Origin: Miscanthus floridulus
Taxonomy: Eukaryota > Streptophyta > Magnoliopsida > Poales > Poaceae
Assembly (NCBI RefSeq): GCF_019320115.1
Contig: NC_089581.1
Location: 15,401,100 to 15,465,099 of the forward strand
Reading direction: 5' to 3'
Length of the DNA stretch: 64,000 nucleotides
The position numbers were made by a program, and so were the translations under genes. Below are positions 55,981-64,000 of the stretch, in pieces. Under the pieces are notes generated by a model, which saw only the letters and a list, made by a program, of their open reading frames with translations, had not been told where the DNA came from and made no database searches. How positions within the stretch are numbered: the stretch's first letter is position 1; each line of letters opens with the position of its first letter.

Positions 55981-58900
55981 GTACCTAAAAAGAATTGATC
56001 TTCTTTAGTAGGTCAATTACAAAGCCAGTGGAAGATATTGGGTTCTTGATAGTGGGTGCACTCAACACATGACCAGTGATGCAAGAATGTTCAACTCAAT
56101 TAACATCAATGACAATGATGGTTATGATAGTATCACATTTGGTGACAATGGTAAAGGCAAGGTCAAAGGGCTTGGTAAGATTGCAATATCCAATGACATG
56201 AATATTTCCAATGTGTTGCTAGTAGAGAGCTTGAACTTCAATTTGCTATCCGTGGCTCAATTGTGTGATCTTGGATTCAAATGCATATTTGGGGTAGATG
56301 ATGTAGAGATCATAAGTGTAGATGGCTCTAACTTAATCTTCAAAGGCTTTAGATATGAGAATCTATACTTGATTGATTTCAATGCTAGTGAAGCTAGATT
56401 ATCTACATGCTTGTTCACTAAGTCTAGCATGGGTTGGTTATGGCATAGAAGGCTTGGTCATGTTGGAATGAAACAATTGAATAGATTGGTTAAGCATGAC
56501 TTAGTTAGATGCTTGAAAGATGTAGTGTTTGAGAAAGATAAGCTTTGTAGCTCTTGTCAAGCCGGCAAACAAGTTGGAAACACCCATCTTAAGAAAAGCA
56601 TGATGAGCACTACTAAAGCATTTGGGTTATTGCATATGGATTTATTTGGGCCAACTCAATACACTAGCATTGGTGGTAACAAATATAGCTTTGTGATAGT
56701 GGATGATTATACTAGATACACATGGGTATTCTTTCTAGTAGACAAAAGTGATGTGTTTGCAACATTCAAATCATTTGTCAAGGGCATTCATAATGAATTT
56801 GAAACAACCATCAAGAGAGTTAGAAGTGACAATGGTAGTGAGTTCAAGAACACTAGAATTGATGAGTTGTGTGATGAATTTAGAATTAGACATCAATTCT
56901 CGGCCAAGTACACTCCACAATCAAATGGCCTTGTTGAGAGGAAGAATAGAACACTCATTGATATGGCAAGGTCTATGCTTAGTGAGTATAATGTGAGTCA
57001 ATCTTTTTGGGCTAAAGCTATCAACATGGCTTGCTATTGTAGCAACCGCCTCTATTGTCACCCATTGAAAGAGAAGACACCATATGAACTCTTGAATGGA
57101 AGAAAGCCCAACATTGCATATTTTCGGGTTTTTGGTTGCAAATGTTATATCTTGAAGAAAGGCACTAGATTGGGCAAGTTTGACAAGAAATGTGATGAAG
57201 GATTCCTACTTGGTTATTCCACTACAAGCAAAGCATATAGAGTTTGGAATTTGGATAGTGGTACTCTTGAGGAAGTTCATGATGTTGAATTTGATGAAAT
57301 CAAGGGTTCACAAGAAGAGAATGGGAATTTGGAAGATGTTAGATGCATTCAACTTTCAAATGCCATGAAGAACATGGATGTTGGTGAATTAAGGCCTTGG
57401 CAAGTGAATGATGATGAAGATGATCAAGTACAAGTGCTCTCTAACTCAAATGTGCAAGATGATACAATTCAAGCTAGTACAAGCGGCTCTCATGACAATG
57501 AACAAGATCAAGTAGCTAGTACATCATCTCAACCGAATGATCAAGCAAGTGCAAGCAATCAAGTTCCAATCCTCCAACCAACTAATGTTGTAAGGGATCA
57601 TCCATTGGATACTATCATTGGTGATATTTCAAGAGGTGTGCAAACTAAATTAAGATTGGCTTCATTTTGTGAGCACTTCTCATTTGTGTCATCCATTGAA
57701 CCAAAGAAGATAGATGAAGTATTGAAAGATGTTGATTGGGTGAATGCTATGCATGAAGAATTGAATAATTTCACAAGAAATCAAGTATAAAAATTAGTAG
57801 AGAGACTAAAGGGACACAATGTGATTGGAACCAAATGGGTCTTTAGAAACAAGCAAGATCAAGATGGGATAGTAGTAAGGAACAAAGCAAGATTGGTAGC
57901 ACAAGGATATACACAAGTTGAAGGTCTTGACTTTGGAGAAACATATGCCCCGGTTGCTAGATTGTAAGCAATTAGAATCTTGCTAGCCTATGCTTATGCC
58001 CACAACATCAAACTCTATCAAATGGATGTCAAGAGTGCATTTCTCAATGGTTACATCAATGAAGAAGTATATGTTAAGCAACCTCCTGGTTTTGAAGATG
58101 ACAAGAAGCCCAACCATGTGTACAAGTTGAAGAAGACATTGTATGGATTGAAGCAAGCACCTAAAGCATGGTATGAGAGATTGAGGGACTTCCTAATCTC
58201 TAAAGGGTTCATGATGGGCAAGGTTGATACCACTCTTTTCATCAAGAAAATTGGAAAAGATTTATTTGTGTTACAAATCTATGTAGATGACATTATATTT
58301 AGATCAACCAATTAAGATTTTTGTAAAGAATTTGGAAAGATGATGGCTAATGAGTTTGAGATGTCCATGATTGGAGAGTTAAGTTACTTCCTTGGTCTTC
58401 AAATTAAGTAATTGAAGAATGGTACATTTGTGAGTCAAGGCAAGTATATCAAGGACATGATCAAGAAGTTTGGCATGAGTGATAGCAAAGCCATTAGTAC
58501 ACCAATGGGAACAAATGACAACTTAGATAGTGATGCAAGTGGAAATATGGTGGATCAAAAATTGTATCGGTCTATGATTGGAAGCCTACTCTATGTGACC
58601 ACATCAAGGCTGGATGTTATGTTTAGTGTATGCATGTGTGCAAGATTTCAAGCTTCACCAAGAGAAAGTCATTTGAAGGCTACTAAGAGAATATTGAGGT
58701 ACTTGAATCATACACAAAATGTTGGTTTGTGGTATCCCAAAGGAGCAAAGTTTGAGCTAGTTGGTTACTCTGACTCGGATTATGCGGGATGCAAGGTTGA
58801 AAGAAAGAGCACCTCGGGCACATGTAAATTGTTGGGAAGATCACTTCTTTTATGGTCATCAAAGAAGCAAAATAGTGTTGCATTATCAACCGCCGAAGCC

Positions 58901-59233
58901 AAATATATATCCGTCGATAGTTATTGTGCATAAATACTTTGGATGAAGGCCACTTTGAGTGATTTTGGAATTAAGTTCAAGAAAGTGCCATTGCTATGCG
59001 ACAATGAGAGTGCAATCAAGTTAACCAACAATCTGGTTCAACATGCAAGAACAAAGCACATTGATGTCCGTCATCATTTTATAAGAGATCACCAACAAAA
59101 AGAGGACATTTGCATTGAGAGTGTAGGCACCGAAGATCAACTTGCCGATATATTCACCAAGCCATTGGATGAAAAATGGTTTTGCAAGCTAAGGAATGAG
59201 TTGAACATATTGGATTTCTCAAATATGTGTTGA
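55981..59233 (+). pseudogene. pol of copia element 3: protease, integrase, RT, RNase H
   Basis: Shifted by one frame from gag, then in a single phase to TGA 59231-59233. Protease DSGCTQHMT lies near 56053. Integrase has WHRRLGHVGMKQLNRLVKHD with CSSCQAGK, core residues in LLHMDLFGP and SDNGSEFKN, and QSNGLVERKNR. RT has [23 protein letters not shown] and YVDD at 58280-58291. RNase H ends LADIFTKPLD. In-frame stops are TAA 57788-57790, TAA about 57966, TAA 58313-58315, TAA 58409-58411 and TAA 58931-58933. Confidence 0.9.
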
Positions 59234-60351
59234 TGCTCCCCCCAATTATATGACATGCCTCTTCTTTGAGCAATTCAAGGTAAAAGTTGATTGGCATGGC
59301 ATACATCCTTGCTAAGGACATGTTTAGTGCATCTAGACATCTTTCACATTTAATAGGTTCATTCATGAAAATCAAATGAATTTGATGATTATATGGTACC
59401 ACTATTGCCTCTATGCTTATTTTGATCTAGTGGCAGCATATGACATGTTTGTGGGCTTGTAAACCTAGTGTTTGATCTAGAAAATGAGCTCTAAGTGTTT
59501 AACTCAATATGGTACAAGATAACCCTTATTTGGAGGTGTGAAGAAGCTTGTCATTGGATCAAACCAAGTTAAATATCTTTAGCAAGTATTCTAGATTGAA
59601 CCAAATTTGAGAAAATGATCCTCACCCCATTGATTGACATTGATAATCTCAACATATCTACATTTTGAATCTTTATGGTCATTGATGACAAAGGGGTAGA
59701 AAAACAAAGATATTAGTGATATTAGTACATGGGGAGAAAAACAAAAATATTAGTGTACTAAGATAGTGAAAAGACAACAAAGGGGGAAAGAAATAAAGAT
59801 ATAAGTGATAGGGGGAGAGATATGACAAAGGAAAGGGTTCAATTAAATTTTGAGCACACAAGTAGGGGGAGCAAGCTCATGAACTTGTATGGTGCATTTG
59901 AATGTGCATTTCATATGTTTGCTTGCATGGCACAAGTTTTAAATTTCAATATCTATGCTTGTGTGGTGTTTGCTAGTTGTAGGTTTGAATGATGAAATAA
60001 AAATCTAGCATGCATAGGTTATCTAGTGATTTCATTTCTAAGTGGTATCGAGTTAACCATAGTGCTAAGGATGGTATAATGGTGCACTCCAATTGGTATC
60101 ACGCTTCAAAGATCCATCTTTTATACCTTAGCATTATTTGGTAGACATTGTCTCCTATATTTCCTATCTAAGCATATGTGTAAGCTACAATCCAAACTCT
60201 TAGCACATATGTAGGAGGAGCAATTGCTACCATATGGAGTTCATGAAACTTGTCCATATCCTTTTACATATAGTAAATATGCTTGGACAAGCAACCTAGA
60301 TTCAATTGAATTTCAATACATATCTTTGTGAAAGAGTTATCATCAATTACC
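59234..60351 (+). other. non-coding 3' region with repeated polypurine tracts
   Basis: No ORF like that of copia element 1. Between about 59689 and 59820 a unit of roughly 50 bp recurs, each with a G-run purine tract (AAAGGGGTAGAAAAAC, ATGGGGAGAAAAAC, AAAGGGGGAAAG, ATAGGGGGAGAG). Confidence 0.6.
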
Positions 60352-60365
60352 AAAAAGGGAGAGAT
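60352..60365 (+). promoter_or_regulatory. polypurine tract of copia element 3
   Basis: AAAAAGGGAGAGAT directly before the 3' LTR. Confidence 0.8.
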
Positions 60366-62290
60366 TGAAAGCTCTAGTTTGTTTTTGGTGAATTGATGAA
60401 ACCCTAAGTGCTAACCTAGTTCATTAAGTGATCTTGAGATAGGTAGCACACTCCAAGTGGAGAGGCTAATGAAGATCATGACATGATGATGATGATGCCA
60501 TGGTGATGATCAAGTGCTTGGACTTGAAAAGAAGAAAGAGAAAAACAAAAGGCTCAAGGCAAAGGTATAAGTTGTAGGAGCCATTTTGTTTTAGTGATCG
60601 AGACACTTAGAGAGCGTGATCACATTTAGGATCGATAGCCGTACTATTAAGAGGGGTGAAACTCGCATCGAAATGCAGTTATCAAAGTGCCACTAGATGC
60701 TCTAACTCATTGCATATGCATTTAGGATCTAGTGGAGTGCTAACACCCTTGAAAATGTTTGTGAAAATATGCTAACACATGTGCACAAGGTGATACACTT
60801 GGTGGTTGGCACATTTGAGCAAGGGTTAGAAACTTCACCGGTGGAGTGTCCACCCTTAGAGTGCGGACAGTCTGACGGTGCCATCGGCGCTCTATACAGA
60901 AAAGACAGAGGTCGCTGTAAGTGACTGGACGTTGGTCTCGTTAGGACCAACGCATCCGGTCAATGGTAGCAGTGAGCGTGCGGTTTTGGTCTCATGACTA
61001 GACGCTGGTGCAAGAAATGATCGGGCGCTTAGGGCCTAAGTCCGATCAGTATGACGCATGATGACGTTGAGTGACCGGACGCTGGGTGTGTCCGGTCGGG
61101 CATGACCGGACGCGTCCATTCGTGATTTTTCACTTCTGGTACCTTACTAGAAATGACCGAACGTTGGTGTTGGTGCGTCTGGTCACTTCGAGCAGTGTGT
61201 CCGGTCATCACTTGACCGTTGGGATCGGGTGATCAGCGTTTGAAGCCGATGACACGTGGCAAGCATTGGGTGACTAGACGCTAGGGTCCTACATCCAGTC
61301 AATATGACCGGAGCGTTCGGTCACCCCGTGTTGTGCCCAGTGAAGGGGTACAACGGCTCTATTTCGTGGAAGCTTCTATTTAAGCCCCATAGCTGGCTTT
61401 AGCTCACTCTCTTGGCCATTTTGCATTGACATAGCAACCTTGTGAGCTTAGCCAAAGCCCTCCCACTCATCTCCATCATTGATTCAACATCTTTGTGAGA
61501 TTGGGAGTAAATCTAAGTGCATTGCTTGAGTGTTTGCATCTAGAGGCACTTGGTGTTCGTGTTTTGCTGTGGGATTCGCTGGTTACTCTTGGTGGTTGCC
61601 ACCACATAGATGGCTTAGAGCAGCGAGGATCATCGAGCGAAGGCTGGTGATTGTCTCTGGCACCGATCGTGGTGATTGTGAGGGGTTCTTGACCTTTCCC
61701 CGGTTGAGAGCCAAAAGGTACTCTAGTGGATTGCTCATGGCTTGTGTGATCCTCATCTTGTGTTGGTTATGCGGCACCCTATTGAGGGTTTGGCGTGTGA
61801 TGCCAATTAGCGCGTGAACCTCCAAGTGTGTGAATCACCACAACGAGGACTAGCTTGCTGGCAAGCAAGTGAACCTCGGTAAAAAAATCATTGTGTCATC
61901 ATTTGATTCTGAAGTGATTTGTCTTCATTGATATTCATTCTTGTGATTGATTGGTTCACTCCTCGACTCGGCGGTATAACCATCTTGCTCACTCTCTTTA
62001 CATTACCACAAACTAGTTATCAAGCTCTTTAGTGTAGCTAGTTGTGAGAGCTTGTTAGTTTGGTTCGTGTGGCTCTTTAGTTAGCCTTTGAGAGCATACT
62101 AACTTAGTATAGTGACATAGCCATTGTGTGGTTAGAAACTATAGAAACTAGAATTGTGGTAGGTGGCTTGCATTTTTAGTAGGCTAGTGCAACACTTGCT
62201 TCGCCTCATAATTGTCTAACCGGTTTGTTAAGTGTTGTTGTAGAAATTTTTAATAGGCTATTCACCCCCTCTAGCCATTAGGGACTTTCA
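60366..62290 (+). repeat. 3' LTR of copia element 3 (1,925 bp, full length)
   Basis: TGAAAGCTC...GGGACTTTCA. Holds the GACCGGACGC cluster at 60910-61325 and the 955 bp missing from the 5' LTR (about 61248-62202). Confidence 0.9.
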
Positions 62291-64000
62291 ATTATGCACT
62301 GGGGCTTGCCTTGGGTAGGCGTGGTGTCAGCTGAGTCAGTCAGTGGTGGCTTCGGGATCTCCTCCTGCATGAGAATCTCCTCCTCATACTCCTCTATGAT
62401 CTCCTCGAACTCATTATCGCCGGTGGTCATGATCTCCGCCAACTCGGTCTCTACATGCATGCGATGATGATGCAACACTTAGCATTCAGGCAACAACAAC
62501 TGTTAAACTAAGAATGCGCATACCAAGCTACTAAACTAGCTCTAATGACTAAGATACTAAGCTAACTATCATCTTCATCAAGCAAGGTGTTGAATTCAAC
62601 TAACAAACACTTAGTTTTGCAATTTAAGGGTATATCTTTATTTCTATTAATGATTTAATATATGCTGAAATGAAGAGCATTTAACTACCCTAAAGTTTAG
62701 TCTATTCTAAGGCTACAAAAATTATAGTGAGCACATAATAATACAATGAAGCCACTAAAAAATTCTAGGACTAAAGCTATCACCAATTACCACAAAAAAT
62801 CCTACAATAATTAACTTAATATTATTAAGCATCCTCAAATGATCTAATAGCTCCTAATGTCAGCACGTATAAACATGAACTAAATACACAAACCGATAGA
62901 TCACAATTTTAGAAACTTAACAAAATATGTTTCACAATTTTTGGACACCTACATGATTTTATATGATTTACCAAAGCCCTGCTCAAAAATTAAATTAGAA
63001 AACCATTGCTAATTCCTCACAAAAAAGAAAACTAAATCTCCCATGCGGCCACACGTGTGGCCCGCGCGACGCTCGGCACGCGCGCAGCGGCTCGCTGGCG
63101 TGGCCCACGCGAGGCCAGCCCGTGGTGGGGGAATCCCGCGCATGTTGGTGATTTTGCAAAAGAGACCTCGAACTCCTCCCACTTTACAACTAAGTACTAA
63201 CACTATTTTCTCCTCTCTCAGACCTCACTTAACCCCCTGGCTTTTTCATAATTCACCCGCGCGCACCCCAGCGACTCAGGGCATGGCGGCGCGATGGGCG
63301 ATGACACGGCGTGACTGTGCCGGCCACCTGAGGCTCGCGCTGGCCCATCGGTCGGGCGACCTTCAACTATGGTCCAACCGCCTATACCAAGCAGCAACAC
63401 AGGGGCGACGGGATGTACTGGAGCAAGCTGCAGCGACGTGCAGTCGTCCACGACGGCGGCACAGCTACCCCATCGATCCAGAGCACCTAAGAACCTAATT
63501 GGCTAGCAAGGGAGCATCAACCTAGCTGAGGTGATAGTTGGGGTGGAGGATGGTGGAGGAGGTGTGGCCACATACAGCCAAGCCGTGCAGCGGCGCACCA
63601 CGGTGGCACAGTCGCGTTAGTGGCGATGAGGAGGCAGTAGCGGTTCCACTAGCATGCACAAGGTGGAGAGGGAGGCAAGGCAAAACTAGTGGTGCAGGTG
63701 AATTGGCCTAGGAGGGATGGTAGGAGGGTTGCCCTTGTCCATGGCTGGACACGGCCTTATCGGCACGACGGTAGGAAAAACGCCAAATTAGAGCTCAACC
63801 AGGCGACATTCAAGGCGGGGTGGGGTCGGGCAGCAAGAGGACTTGATGGCGGAGACACAAGCACGTGGAATTGAAAGGAGATGACCACTCACTGGTCAAT
63901 TGCGTGGGGCGCGACTCCGACGATGGTAGCAGAGAGAGAGAGAGAGCGGTAGGTGGCACAACATGGCCTCACCTTGGCAGGACGTGCTCGGCGCGACCAG
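62291..64000 (-). repeat. Tekay-like LTR, 5' part, minus orientation (runs off the window)
   Basis: On the minus strand the order is a GC-rich block (63960-63020), an AT-rich tract (62990-62480), then an acidic frame after GCATGCATGTAG (ETELAEIMTTGDNEFEEIIE, 62478-62300) ending in GGCAAGCCCCAGTGCAT. The last block matches GGCAAGCCCCGGAGCATATT of the chromovirus LTR (28325). The rest of this LTR is at 52904-51576. The LTR start was not found before 64000. Confidence 0.65.

Larger units (their letters stand above)
52905..62290 (+). mobile_element. SIRE-type Ty1-copia element, 9.4 kb, TSD ATTAT
   Basis: Duplications ATTAT at 52900-52904 and 62291-62295 flank it. LTRs begin TGAAAGCTC and end CTTTCA. 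PBS, gag, pol in copia order (protease, integrase, RT, RNase H), a long non-coding tail and a polypurine tract are all in place. The 5' LTR has lost about 955 bp. No third ORF is seen after pol. Inserted in a Tekay-like LTR. Confidence 0.95.

Overview
The window is nuclear DNA of a grass, most likely an Andropogoneae species (sugarcane, Miscanthus or sorghum group). I infer this from plant genes with GT-AG introns and from the MITE, SINE and LTR-retrotransposon families present. No database search was possible. Four host genes lie in two short gene islands. Most of the rest is nested retroelements.

Layout. 1-5927: 3' part of a SIRE-type Ty1-copia element (pol end, a decayed third ORF, 3' LTR). 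5928-10600: intergenic DNA with at least four MITEs and a 45-base G run. 10600-14200: a two-exon BTB/POZ gene (+). 14688-15227: an intronless calmodulin-like gene (-), convergent with it. 16758-20104: a short decayed Ty1-copia element with both LTRs, a 5-bp target duplication, and a SINE inside its 3' LTR. 20329-22681: an eight-exon CCS1 gene (-, chloroplast cytochrome c assembly) carrying one frameshift and one stop. 23519-25191: an (AT)56 microsatellite and GC-rich intergenic DNA. 25192-40616: a 15.4-kb Tekay/Del-type chromovirus with 4.63-kb LTRs. 41109-41550: a Stowaway-like MITE. 41603-46730: an L1-type LINE with poly(A) and a 15-bp target duplication. 47635-48108: a small plant-specific gene of unknown function, followed by four MITE copies. 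51576-52904 and 62291-64000: two pieces of one large Tekay-like LTR in minus orientation, split by a 9.4-kb SIRE-type copia element (52905-62290, target duplication ATTAT).

The most unusual item is an extra ORF (30584-31171) between the 5' LTR and gag of the chromovirus. Its N-terminus copies the histone H3 tail (16 of the first 21 tail positions), followed by a coiled coil and a strongly acidic C-terminus. The same element encodes a chromodomain at the end of its integrase, so a link between the two is worth testing. Other points are splice-acceptor-like sequences abutting two retroelement start codons, a shared intron-like layout in two different Tekay-type LTRs, short GC-rich palindromes scattered through both SIRE-type elements, and the disrupted CCS1 copy.

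Mobile-element reading frames are all damaged. Coordinates of element ends rest on LTR/TSD/PBS/PPT landmarks read directly. Splice sites rest on consensus plus frame continuity.
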